64,000 bases of DNA, from positions 3,968,859 to 4,032,858 of the forward strand of contig JABAKD010000016.1 of assembly GCA_012845835.1 (NCBI GenBank), written 5' to 3'. Shown piece after piece: positions 33,101-44,400 of this stretch (its first letter is position 1; the number at the start of each line of letters is the position of its first letter). Both the position numbers and the translations under genes were made by a program. This DNA comes from Undaria pinnatifida. Lineage: Eukaryota; Sar; Phaeophyceae; Laminariales; Alariaceae. Below the pieces are notes generated by a model. The model was not told the DNA's origin and searched no databases. It saw only the letters and a program-made list of their open reading frames with translations.

Positions 33101-35205
33101 TGTGTGGCCACCATTATCCTGTGCACAGGTGAGGGAGCGGGGGGGGGGTCGTATTAATCTCCTAATAAACTAGCTGGTATAAAACTAGCTCCGCTGGGCT
33201 CCCCAGGGACTCAGCCGTCTGCACACCGGGTGCAATCCTTCCCCCCCCCCCTTCAGCGTGCACACACAACAGTGCAAACAGACACTCTTGCGATACCAAA
33301 CGTATACACCGCCTTCAGTATAAAAGCGCAAGTACGCATTCTTGTGATACAAAAACAAAGTCACCGCTTTCAGTATGAGCGTGAAAGTAGGCTCTCTACG
33401 ATACGAAACCCATTCACGCTATCAATAAACAAAATTCCGCCGCTCCCTCACCCGTACACCCAGGTGACGTCATAAATGAACAGCCCCACTAGAAGAATGC
33501 CGGCAACCTTTACGGACCCCAGGGAAACTCGCTCCATCGCCTGCAAATGACGATAGCAAGCAAGACGGGTGGGTCGAGGTGCAGGGGGTATGTCGCATAA
33601 TAGAGAGCCGCTAACGGCCGTGCGTTGGCTGACCATACAATCAGTACACTATTATTACTAGTATACCAGTGCAAATAGTAAGTCGCCTACGAGGCATTTC
33701 AGTTAGTTGCGCTAGGTAGATTGAGCAGATGTACCTTCTTGAATAATCAAGCAATAATTTACCGTTTATCCAAGTCCACATAACGTACAGCCCTAGCATT
33801 TACAGTACAAAAATGGGATGCCGAAAGCCTTGGCATTGTAAAGCGTCGAGGCCTTCCACTGAGCGGCGAGCGACACGGCTCCGGGGGGAGGGCAGCGGGG
33901 CTGCCGTAGGCAAGTCATGAAACGAAGCCCGCAAGTACCGTATATTATCGTCCCAGGCGGGCCGGGCCGGTTCATCCGCGTTTCAATCCAAAACATCGGC
34001 TTCCGTGGCACAACGCCAACCGGTTCGACGAGCCAAATCTATATGCGGTCCTGTGACGTCGCACCATATGCCAATGACTGTTTCGGGAGGGCAGACTACC
34101 ACAAATTGCGACGGAACTGGCGGGTCCGGGTCAAGAGCTGCCAGTGATCGCCACACTCTGAATGCCACAAACAGGTGCCAAACCAGATACCCTGGTACAC
34201 AGCATAGCACAGCCCACCACAGCACAACACAAAGTCCACCTAACCCAGTCCAACGCAACGCAACCCAATCCAATTTTGCCCAGCCCAACTCACTCCACTC
34301 TATCTCAAACCACCCTAACCCAACCTAAAATAATCAACAAGGCGGGGCGAGGCGAGCGGAAGCGGGAGGCAGCACCACACCTGCACGCAGAACGTGATCC
34401 CGAATATGTTGTTGAGCGCCCAGTGCCCCGTCATGGTGTATACGGCGGCGAAGGCAACGCCAACCGAGAAGCTAACAAATTCAGAAATGGTGAAAGTCAG
34501 GTCCACCTCTCCGACTAAGGGGAGGGTGAACTTAGTTCCGCGTCGCTTGGCCTCCTACAAGGAATCACACGCAAGGGGCAATGGGTCGAACGTGGGCGCC
34601 GGTGGTATTGGGGGGGCGGGTGGGGGGGGGTGAGCCTTTTGTATACCGAGGAGTAGGTTCTGCCAACGCTCAAGAGGCGCTGATGACAACTGGTCGAGCA
34701 GCCGGAATTGTTTGAACTGCCTGCTCTCTTGGATACGGTGGCGCAAAAGCCCAGCACGTTACGGGAGGCACCGCAGACGAAACAGCCGCTCGGCAAGCAA
34801 TTATAAAACGGGCCAGTATAAATCGGTTCAGTTTTACGATGCAGGGTCCAGGATATCATCTCACCGTGATCCCGAAAAGCTGCACAAGCACGGGGTCCAC
34901 CGTCGCCGCCAGGGCAAAGGCCCCGATAACAGCGAAATACGCCGCAAGCAGGAGGTTCACTATCCACTTGTCGACAAACTGTTCATTGTGCATTCCCATC
35001 ACGGCGACAAAATCAGGCGACACAAGACACGACAGCACCACAAGAGGCAAAACCAGGGGAGGAAAGTCAGAACCACACGCAAGAGGAAAACAATCGGAGC
35101 ATTGCAGGCGGCAACGGCGGCTGTTGTTGTTGTACAGTACGCCTTGTCAACACGCGGTCGGGGTGGCGTGCAAACACAAGAGTTAGACGCTGGTGAACGA
35201 CGACG

Positions 35206-35256
<51 letters not shown>

Positions 35257-36327
35257 GCAGCAGCACACAACACCACCGGGACCCTGAGCGCGTCACACCA
35301 ACAGCAAAACCAATTAGAAGGTCGTCGCCACGTTTTGCCATTTCGTAACCATGAGAACCAATTCGCAGCCCGCCTTCGTTGGCCCTGTTTAATCCCCTTC
35401 GGGAAGTCAGGCGGGAAATGTTCCGGGCACAACTTGCGGTTGTAGTACTGGACGCACGAAGCAGTTCAGGCTAACGGGTAGGGGACGCGCCCGAAGCGAA
35501 AACTTAAGGAAACGTATGACACGGCACGCGCGCAGGATGACAAACTTGTGCTGCTGTTGCGAGCTCTTCCTAGAAGACTGATAAAACCGCACCTCTTGAG
35601 TTTTTTGGTCGCTATGCATGGAGACCAGAACCAAAAAGGGTTCACCCTTTTAGCACTACACTATCGTTACGAGGGACGAAACACTTCGAATTAGACGAGA
35701 ATGACTCCACAAGCTGGGAAAAGGTTGAGCGTCTCACCTTGAAGAGAAGGTAGATGCCAAAGAGCACTGCACTGCCGAAGAATGGGGCCTTCATGGCCGC
35801 TTCCTTAGAGAGAGTCTCCGACTGATGGGACGGAGAGAGGACGATAGTGCAAATACAGGGTAACGCCGGGGACAACATGTTAAGCTTTATGCAGCCATCT
35901 CATTGTTCACTGTATCTGCTCGTCCGTCGCAAACGGCACTCTGGAGTCTGGCGGTGTCCTAGAGCGAAGGCTACAAACCACCACCATTGCCGAGTAGAAC
36001 GCCAGGCATGTCTATCCTCAGCAGTTCAAAGCAGACCCTAGGGCCTCGGACACATACCACAGAACGTGCCTTCACTGCCATAACAAAGAACAGGTACTCG
36101 GCAGTAGGTACCTCGCACACAACGCGCGAAGCGTCGAGCATCATGAGCATCATGTACCGCTGTAGTCGTACTATTTATTGTACTCGTCAGAGAAAACATC
36201 ACTCGCACGGTATATATCATACCTCACAAGACTCGACGCTGGTCTTGTCCCTGAGGCGGAGCGATCGATGACATCCGATGTACAGTATAAGGGTGCTGGT
36301 AACGATCAGATTCACCGGGATAGGAAC
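29879..36327 (-). CDS. SPP: Signal peptide peptidase (intramembrane aspartyl protease), 5' exon missing
   Basis: ER-membrane GxGD protease that cleaves signal peptides left in the bilayer. Nine minus-strand exons: 36327-36223, 35821-35738, 34978-34865, 34554-34381, 33540-33452, 32689-32547, 31706-31621, 30944-30794 and 29976-29879. All junctions are GT-AG and the phases agree, giving 347 residues. Visible in order: TM1 ending in the CHRSL motif; KEAAMKAPFFGSAVLFGIYL; a membrane segment from 64; SLGSVKVAGILLVGLFIYD with the first catalytic Asp (about 183); LLGLGD with the second (about 232); RFDASR; and AQPALFYLVP, the PAL motif. The C-terminus KKDE fits a dilysine-type (KKxx) ER-retrieval signal, as in other SPPs. 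The exon set lacks a start Met: the first exon, expected beyond the acceptor at 36328, was not found among the repeats at 36.4-37.2 kb. The introns hold CAA/CAG repeats. Confidence 0.9.
30069..30224. repeat. CAA/CAG/CCA triplet repeat
   Basis: Imperfect run of CAA, CAG and CCA triplets in the last intron of the SPP gene. The long Thr/Ser or Leu/Val open frames over it are artefacts. Confidence 0.9.
32319..32495. repeat. CAR/AAC triplet-rich repeat
   Basis: Interrupted CAA/CAG/AGC-rich tract in an SPP intron, just 3' (minus sense) of the GLGD exon. Confidence 0.8.
33287..33445. repeat. 55-bp minisatellite, about three units
   Basis: Units containing CTTGYGATAC, CACCGCYTTCAGTATRA and GCGYRAAGTA repeat at a spacing of about 55 bp. 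It abuts the donor site of the YD-motif exon (33452) of the SPP gene. Confidence 0.7.
34195..34330. repeat. Degenerate CCAAC/CACAGC pentamer-hexamer tract
   Basis: A drifting array of CACAGC, CCAAC and CCCAA-like words in the SPP intron following the exon that ends at 34381. Confidence 0.55.
35204..35268. repeat. (CAA)n microsatellite
   Basis: About 20 nearly perfect CAA triplets ending in CAGCAGCAG, in the SPP intron between 34979 and 35737. The poly-Gln and poly-Cys frames it creates are not genes. Confidence 0.95.
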
Positions 36328-36690
36328 CTGCAAGGACAAAGGGGTGGGGGGCGGTGGGGGCAGCGGAAAGAACGACCAACAAATTCAGAGGGTCCGCTCG
36401 TTGCCTTGGTTAAAATCGAGGGGCGGGGGGTGCACTCCATGCATAGCCGTAGACCCTCGCATCCCTACAATGCTGGGAGGGAGCACACCAGGTTTTCACC
36501 AACCAGGCAGGCATCGCGTGCACCAAGGTGATAAACTGTTTTGGCCGCACGTTTGCGTCAGGCGTGATTAATAAACGAATGAGGAGGGTTCATTACCACT
36601 TTTTTTCTACAAGATTGTTCGTAGGCTGTGGCCGAGCCTCGCTTTCGGTCGGCGCGGGATTAGCGCGCTTGGTGACTGACTGACTAAAGT
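36328..36690. other. Intron or 5' flank of the SPP gene with R3 repeat
   Basis: Directly upstream (minus sense) of the first recognised SPP exon lies a strong pyrimidine tract ending TTGCAG. 36420-36535 is an inverted copy of dispersed repeat R3 (see 13145). The missing first SPP exon should lie here or beyond. Confidence 0.6.
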
Positions 36691-37147
36691 ACTGGACACC
36701 TAATAAGAAACAAGGTAATGATAAACGCAGGCTACCGTTTACATGAAATTAAGAAAGTCTAGAGCCGTTATACCGAAGTCAGTGTGGGTTGGACTTTTGA
36801 GATATTTGCAAAACAAAACAAAACAGGGATCAACTGCTGCGAGCGCCTAGCAGCGTGGGTAGGCACAATTCGATGCGAGTCGACGAGGGAAGAGGGGGCT
36901 GAAGTATTCCCGCGATAAATACGAAGACGCGTACCGTAGTGGGGAGGGGGGGGAAGAGACTGCTAAGAGACCCCGGATCTGAGGTACATCTAGCGAGGGA
37001 GAAGGAGAAAGAAAATGTGCGAAGATATAATAGATGGCATGAGCAACATAAAAATAACGTAAAAATATAAAGTGTTGAACGCAACCCGTCCCAAAAAGGA
37101 AATCTAGTTTGGATCAGTGCTTCTGTTTCTTATTAGGTGTCCTGTAG
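36691..37147. mobile_element. Putative TIR element, about 460 bp
   Basis: Inverted ends: ACTGGACACCTAATAAGAAA at 36691 and, in reverse complement, ACAGGACACCTAATAAGAAA at about 37147. There is no transposase; the AT/GA-rich interior is non-coding. Related sequence (AATAAGAAAGCAAGG... and GAGCCGTTATACTGAAGT) lies at about 42950-43060. Confidence 0.6.
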
Positions 37148-38347
37148 TATACTTCAGAAGAATATACCCAGGGTCAGTTTGGAGGGGTCAGGTGCGGGTG
37201 GAATCAGCTTTGGGCGGGCTGTGGGTGCCAAGTAGAAGCAGGGCCTAAATTACACACAAACAGGTTCGTTTTGAACGTAACTTATGCGCGTGTATTGTGT
37301 GTTGGACGAATGAAACAGCTCGAAACGTTAGTGCTGGGGAATAAGCGGCACCCCCGCCCCCGGCAGCGGTGGCATCACGGTGAAGCAAGTGCTTTACAGC
37401 AGTAGATGAAAATGCCAAAGACACCACGAAAAAATCTTGATGATCGTGAAAAATATCCGTTTGTGGTTCAGAAATCGAAAACAAAATAAGGTCAACGAAC
37501 ACCCGTGGGCAACGACCAAGCCGAGCGAAGGGTCGCGTCCTCTACGAAGCGCCGTAGCTAGCGGCAGTATTTCTTTTCCGGCAACGGTTAGGAGGATATG
37601 GCTCTAGGGGTCTCTTGGGTGGGCTGGCTCAGCCCCATACCCCCACGTGGGCAGCAGCGACGAGGACATGGCGGTCGAATTTCTGAGCGATGTCGTGATG
37701 TGGTGGTGGTTGAATAACTTTAGACGTGCAAGGCGACCAAAAACTGGGTTTGAGGCGACCTCGAATTTTTCGAGGCGTCGCAGGCGGTCTTGGCTATACG
37801 GGCCTTCGGAGGTCGCGTTGCGGCTGCTCCGGTCGTCCTACCTCTCGCAATGGTGGCTTCTCGCCTCTGGATCTGCCGACGACACGGCACCATTTCGCAT
37901 GGCCGGCTTCGGTTACATGTAACATGCAACGTCTAGGTGTACATACAAACTCCCCAAATTGAACTCAATTTCGCTCAAATTCGGCGAAAAAACTTAATTT
38001 CTCTGTTGAATTTTATTTTTCGTCATAATTGTGAAAATGCCTTCCCGGTGATTGATTTTTCGCCCGATCAGATACAACTTACACTAAGTTAAAAGAAAAC
38101 GAATTGTGATTTTTCATGCTCTTCTATACGAGGGGCCCTGAGTGGGCTTTGTCGAAAATGTGGTACGTTACGGTCTGCGCCAAGGGTATCATACGTTACC
38201 ACTGACCAGGTACTACTGTACCTGCTATTCGACGAAATAGGTTGCTGGCTGTGGCCAGCCCTTGATTTGCTGTGGCTTATCCTCGGTTTTGGCTGTGGCT
38301 GATCCTCAATTTTGGTCGGCGGCATAATACGATTACGCATATTCAAA
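37148..38347. other. No gene recognised
   Basis: An open frame at 37647-37922 (+) of 91 residues has no domain or conserved motif, and the minus-strand frames over the same place are equally anonymous. No tRNA or rRNA seen. Confidence 0.4.
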
Positions 38348-38505
38348 AATAAAAATACACTCCAGCTGTGAGGTCGAAGATGTTGTCGAAACTCATCTTT
38401 GCAAGCTGTGTATATTATAAAAATAAAAATACACTCCAGCTATGAGATCGAAGATTTTGTCGAAACGCATATTTGCAAGCTGTGTGTGATACTCCGATCG
38501 CGCGT
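38348..38505 (+). repeat. Two tandem R1 units
   Basis: Two adjacent units of about 75 bp. Each has AATAAAAATACACTCCAGCT, then GTCGAAACKCAT, then TTTGCAAGCTGTGT. The second continues into ATACTCCGATCGCGC. This is the clearest R1 tandem in the window. Confidence 0.85.
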
Positions 38506-38595
38506 ATTACGGGTTGTGTGTCCTCATTGAGGATATAGGTCGGCGACTCCCCTTGCAACTACAGTGTAGCTATCAGGGTCAACAGGGTGATGTTG

Positions 38596-39837
38596 TATGT
38601 GGGATGGGGATGGGACGGGAAGCTGGGACGCCTTTCATCAATGGGGACCACATGGGAATCCATAAAAACCGAGATGGGATGGGATGGGATGAGACTTATG
38701 TGTTACACGGTGGGGGGACGCCGCAGGGACTGTGTCATTGGCAATGTGGGATTGTACGTGAGATCCAGTACGGGGCCACACGTCCCCAACAACCAACTCC
38801 GAACGAGAAGCAAACCATATACGGTAACTATTTGCAGGTTGTTGTCGTATTCTGTATTCTCCAAGGATGAAGGGCTGCACCAAACAGAATGCACAACGCC
38901 CCCAAACCTAGCCACCCAACCCCAAACCCAACACAAGCAAGTAGACGACAAGTTTCAACTGAAGAACCTAAGCTTTGAAAACGCAAACCCATAGTGTAAC
39001 AAAAAATAAAAAATAAAACGAGTGGTTCTGAAGTGGTTCCACAAGGTTTTCGTCTCTCCGCTGGAGATGCTCTTGCTGGGGTCAGCTCTGACGTACTTCA
39101 TCAAGTGGCCGCAGGTTACCTCGCGTTCCGGAAGCGTGTCCACCGCGGGAAGCGTTCTTTTTACCATGCATTTGACGTTCTCGCCGGCCGCCGTTTGTGG
39201 CGTGAACTCCACGACATGCTTCCAAACCTCTGAGGTCTGCCTGTGTCTCCCTTTCCCAGCACCGACCAGTTGTACCGTAAGACCGCCTATCTGCAACGTA
39301 TCTGGCTGTGCCGACACAGGCTGAGCTGGCTGTGCTGACACAGGCTGAGCAGCAGAGCCGCCGCCGCCGGCAGGGTCCGCCATGGGGCTGTGTGTGTTTC
39401 CCTGCTGCCTGTCCGCAGTGCGGATGAACATCGGAGATTCGAATATATATATACAGTACGTATATATTATAAAATACTCCGTATATGATATCCCCCGAAG
39501 ATTCTATTGTACTTTCAAAGACTCTTGTGTGTGTCCTAAACGCTGCAGAACGTTGTATTTGTGGAAGGAATATGCTCTATTTGGATGGGTAAGTCTCGCG
39601 CCAAGAGTTCCCATGGGACGGGAGTAGCTGCGTTGACAGCGGGGTGGGGACGGGAGTAGCTGTGCCAATGCTGGGATGGGAAGCAGGTGGGACGGGAGCG
39701 GAGATTTATCGGTTATGTGGGAGCAAGTGGGGTAGGAATTCGCGATGGGATGGGAATGGGATGGGATGGGCAGCACAAATATCACTGTGGGATTGCCGTC
39801 CCATCCCATCCCGTCCCATCCACGTCCCACATGCCCA
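38596..39837 (-). mobile_element. hAT-like element with GGGATG subterminal repeats
   Basis: Related inverted ends: TATGTGGGATGGGGATGGGA on the left and, in reverse complement, CATGTGGGACGTGGATGGGA on the right. Both have clustered GGGATGGGATG motifs just inside. It contains the minus-strand BED-like ORF at 38955-39383. The dense subterminal repeats and the BED finger suggest a hAT superfamily element, but the expected 8-bp target duplication is not evident and no hAT catalytic core is present, so it is a shortened copy. Confidence 0.55.
38955..39383 (-). CDS. BED-type zinc-finger-like N-terminal fragment of a transposase
   Basis: Open frame of 142 residues starting at the ATG 39383-39381 (MADPAGGGGSAAQP), with a Gln/Pro/Ala-rich start. 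About 45 residues in, SEVWKHVVEF begins a segment that fits the aromatic start of a BED finger. It continues with a CMVK Cys, CGHLMKYV, and LWNHFRTTR, the typical end (LWxHL/F). BED fingers bind DNA at hAT transposon ends. After this segment the frame runs into a hydrophobic stretch and stops, with no dimerisation or DDE-type hAT domain. It is therefore a remnant or a deletion derivative. Alternative: an unrelated small host protein. Confidence 0.45.
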   Translation of the reverse strand: MADPAGGGGSAAQPVSAQPAQPVSAQPDTLQIGGLTVQLVGAGKGRHRQTSEVWKHVVEFTPQTAAGENVKCMVKRTLPAVDTLPEREVTCGHLMKYVRADPSKSISSGETKTLWNHFRTTRFIFYFLLHYGFAFSKLRFFS

Positions 39838-41488
39838 TCCCATTCAATCCCATGACCACCCTTCCTTGCTATTTTTGCATGCGCATTGTGGTGTCAGGTA
39901 GCGCTTCCAATTTTCAAGTCCCAATTCGCAAAAGCGGTGGCGGGAGAGCTTTCTGAATTATTGGCGGTTTGTTGGCCGGCCAAGCCTGTATATATTACCA
40001 GGTACGTATGGGACAGCACTTTATAAAAAAATATTATAAGGACGTCAGCCGTGAGATCGACGAATTTCGGGTCAATACTCACCTTTGCAAGCTGCGTTGT
40101 TGGTACTTGCAATATACTATGTGGGTGAGCACTTGTACTTGCAACACGAAGAAGTTGAGGCGCCTCTACCGGCTTTGTCCCACAAATTGTACCAGATAAA
40201 GTACCAAATATATTTCACTTCATAGTGCTGTTTTTTGTGTTTTTGTGCTATTTTTTTTGTCAAATCGCGAGAGGGCGTCAACCCACCCTAAACCTAACCC
40301 CAACCCTAACCCCAACCCTACCCCAGGCGAGGGCTCCGACCCGAGCACGGCTTCGCCGCGCGTTTTGGAAAAACTGATAAAAAATGTGCGGACCACCTGC
40401 GAAGGCTACTGAAGAAATTGGCAGTTAAGAATTTCAGGCTCGAGTTTTAGACGAACCTAAGAACATGGCCTCTTTCGTACTGAAAATAGTGTACGACGCA
40501 CCCTGACTGACTTACACAAGAATTGCAGCCCGCCAGAAACAAGAGATTTTAACTGGCTTCGCATGCCTATCATGGTGCAGTTGCTTATCAGTCTACAAGC
40601 CGTTCAGGTACGAGTTGGCCGCAGCCACGCCGCACTCATCTGTCCTACAGCATGACAGACTTATCTGTTTCTGGTACATACGACTGCCGTGGTTGCCTCT
40701 AGTACGTCCAAACTGCGAGTGCACAAGAGTTGACAGCGGGGAATGATAATCTACACCAAGTAGTTTTCGATACCAGCATTCGCACTTCGCAGTACACACC
40801 AGCAGTATGGACAGTACTCCTGATGCGACTACATTCACTTCGTGCGAACTGCTGCTGTGGCTGCTGTGACTATACGACTGACTAGTATGTACTACGTGAT
40901 CCTCGGAGGAACGACGCCGCAGGACCGCACGACTGCAACCAGAAGTATCACACCCACAGTACGGGACTCGCTGTTCAGACGGACGAGAAGTGCGCGCCCC
41001 GGCACCAAGACCATCTCCAGCTGTTATGACTAACGAATGTTACTCTGCGAGACTCTTTCGAGGGCACAGGAGTAGTAGTAGTACGTGGAGTGTCAAGGAT
41101 CATGGGATGGCGGTTCGGGACATTTGCTGCGATCAGGGTGCACGAAGCAAACAGAAAACTGGCCATTGTACAGCAAAGCAACGCTCCAAGCACTCACCAG
41201 GACGAACTGGGTCAGCGACCACAGCCCGAAGAGCGCGGCATAGCTTGCCATCATAGGGAAGCTCATGGCGTGGCAGGGCGAGGTGCAGCGATGGGGCTGA
41301 TGCTTTGCGGGCTGAGGTCCAGGTGCCCACAGGTGGGCGCACCAACAGAGACCCTTCTTGCCCGTTTGAGAAACGCCTTCGTAATCTTCAAGAAAACTGT
41401 GCATTTGCATTCCTCAAAGTGCATCAAGCACCTCTGACAACGCGCTTCAGACACCACCTGCTAGTGCTCCCACTAGACCCCTACCACC
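39838..41488. other. No gene recognised; R1 copy and telomere-like tract
   Basis: An R1 unit is at about 40030-40105 (GACGTCAGCCGTGAGATCG ... TTTGCAAGCTGCGT). A short telomere-like tract (CCCTAAACCTAACCCC, CCCTAACCCC) is at 40285-40326. TACCAGGTA is at 39996-40004. No CDS is supported; the last part would be the upstream region of the nucleoredoxin gene. Confidence 0.45.
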
Positions 41489-44400
41489 ATGCCGGGAGTA
41501 GCGCACAGCCATGGAAGCAGTATCCTCAAGGCGCTAGTCGCCCTCACCATTTCATCGTCGGCAGCGGCAGCTTCCAGCAGCATGCTTTCGCGGGTCTCCT
41601 GCGCAGCACCGCTGGCGACTGCTGCTGCTGCTCCTGCAAGCTCTAACCGGTGGGTAAGCAAGGCGCTCGCCACCCGAGGCGGGGCGGACGAGACTGGGTC
41701 TGCTGCTGGTGCGGGCGAGGCAGAGAGCCCCCCCGGTGTGTTGTCGGAGGTGCAAATAGCGATGTCTTCCTTCAGCGAGATCGCGGGCGAGACTCTTCTA
41801 GTCGTTGACGACGCTAAGAAGGGCACGACTAAGGAGGTAAGCTACAAACGGCCATGTCAGGAGTCATGTTAGTGTGGCAGGTCCATGACCTGGTGGAGTG
41901 TTCGTGTTGAGAAGGTTGCTTGTGTCATGGGTGGAGTGCTCGTTGGTGGTGACAGAGGTGGTGGTGGTGGTGGTGGTGGTGGTGGTGGTGGTGGTGCTTC
42001 TGCTGCTGGCGCTGGCGCTGTTGCATCTACGGCTGGCTCCTTTCGATCATGATCAAAATAAATGCGGAAATTGTGAGGCTGTCCTTCTCGCACACGTGTA
42101 ACTCTTTCAGCCACCCTCTCATTTACCCTCCATTTACTTGTGCAGGTACAGTATCATACAAGGTACGAACGGTATGTAGTCTGTCTGAACCACCGAACAT
42201 CGAACAACCTCTGACCCCTACGTTATGAACTCTGAACCACGAACACAAAGAACCGTTCGCTGTCCTGCGAGCTCATCACACACAGGGCATGAGGAACCTC
42301 ATTCATCTGTAGACCTGCCTCTGCTGTTTTTTTAACACAACTTGAGTACCACTGCTGTACATATGTACGAGTAGGTCCACGACGTGTTTGTGTGGGAGAC
42401 ACGGCCTTGAGGTGTCATGTTGAACGTCCAGTTGGATGTCGATGTCTGTGCGCGTTGTCTATGTCTGGTCTATTTCAGTACCAGTCGTACTATTAATAAT
42501 AGCGTAATCAGCTATCATATACACGGCGAGCCGTGGCACTTGAAAAACCGTTGTGGAACGCATTCTTACAGATAGATCAAAAAGCGACGAGCCCGATCTA
42601 ACCAAGCGTCTGTGCGTCTAGGAAAGCTAAAGGCAATCCGAGTAGCGTCATGCCTCACGCTTGCCTCACAGCATCTTACGTTGGAGTTTGAAGACATCTC
42701 CTACACCAGCAGCTCGGATCGTTTCACGCGGTCGATGCTGTAATCGTCAAGTCTTTTTCGTCAAAAGGCAGTGTTTCTATTTTCTGTGATGGATATCGTA
42801 TGAAAGCAGTGTATCATCACGTCGTCGCCGAACACGTGTCACGTGTCGACTGATCAATACCTGGTACTACTTAATCCTTTCGCGTGTGTCCCTTAGACCT
42901 GCACCCGCACAAACTACTTGAAATTTGGGTGGGATTTGTACATTTTGGATGCGTAACACTGGCCACCTATTATTGCTACGGCAGTGTAGACCAATAAGAA
43001 AGCAAGGCTGATAATTACAGGAAAACAATAAATCCAGGAGCCGTTATACTGAAGTTGGTGTATTGGTGCAGACCTCCATTTTTCTTGAATCGGAAATCCA
43101 GCCTGAGCCAACATTCCTGTTTTTCATTATTATTACGTGACCTGTACTTGTACTGCTTTTGCTTGGCCGTTGTTGTTTGCTCTTGGGTACCCTTGAGCCT
43201 TGGGAGTATGGAGGCGATGATGTCGGCATGCGCAACAACGTCGTTAAATGCAGTAAGCAGAGGACAGGCGAGGCAGCAATGCTCATCGCCCTACCAGTAG
43301 TTGCATTCGGAACCCAGTTTGGGTGCTGCCCCGACGCCGGCGGGGTGGTGTCATCTGCTTTGTTGCTGTTTATTTGCTTACATTGTTGTTTAGGTTCGTT
43401 TTTTGTACTGGGTACGGGGGCGATGATGACGTTATTGGTACCACTGTCTCTAGAAACAGTAAGTAGCTGTGGTTCGGTACGACTTACGAAGTCGGCCAGC
43501 CGGCTGACCATCAGTTGGCTTCACCAGACGGCTTACCAACTAACGTCAGTTAGTCGGCTAACGGCAGCGACCGATTAGTTATTTGTCGTGAAATCTTGCC
43601 CACTCACGGCTCTAGTTAGCAGCGATCATGCGGCGATGCTCCTACTACAGCAATAGGTGCATTCGGAACCCGGTATGATGATTACTGCCCCCGACGCGGG
43701 ATGGGTGATGCCATCTGCATTGTTGTTGGCTATCTCTGGCTTTAGTTTTTGTTTTCGTCTTGCCGTCTTGTTTCATTCAATGTTCTTTATGGGCACCTCT
43801 TCCCTGCCCCACTGCGTCCCTTTTTCTCTCTTTGCGTTTGCTTCTTTCCGTTTATTTCTTTGTGTTCCTTTTGGTTTTTTCTTCTTTCTTAATCTTCTTT
43901 TCTTTCCTCCTTGAAAGTAGTCTGGTGTACCAGCTTGCATGTGCTCCGCCCTCGGATCCATCGCGTTCGGCATTGCATGGCCAACTCGCCTTGCTCAATT
44001 TGCAGCGTTTATCTTTGCTTTATAGGTCGTGACCACAGAGCTCGTCCCTCTGTGGGGACGCATGGGCACGGGCACTGGTTGTGCTGGACGTAGATGGGTG
44101 GAAATATTATCTTAATGTCAAGAAACACACACTGCAGATGGCTCAGGTGGTATGATTTCACTATATTCCCATGCTCGTCGAGGTGCCCCATAGCTCCAGG
44201 AGTCACGGAGGCACAGCAGTCGTTATGGGGGGATCAACGAGTTCTCGTAGAGTGAACAAATTTGTTCATGGACACGTTCGGGGATGAACCACGACTTGAC
44301 AATACAGGAACAGAATGTCTCGAATGTAGACATCCCAGAGTTACGAGGAACAAGGAACAGCCGGGAGGTGGTAAGGACGGTGGTAAGACCGTCGCAAGTA

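Noticed and set aside
34712-35287. 191-residue plus-strand frame ending in poly-Gln
   Set aside because: It runs opposite an SPP exon (34978-34865) and through the (CAA)n microsatellite. The SPP frame on the minus strand is well supported.
37647-37922. 91-residue plus-strand frame
   Set aside because: No recognisable motif. Both strands are open by composition and no splice partner was found.
40285-40326. Telomere end
   Set aside because: Only a few imperfect CCCTAA/CCCCAA words in the middle of the sequence; at most an interstitial telomere-like tract.
43044-43578. Frames on both strands in nucleoredoxin intron 1
   Set aside because: They overlap a diverged local duplication and repeat sequence. 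Exons 1 and 2 join in phase without them.
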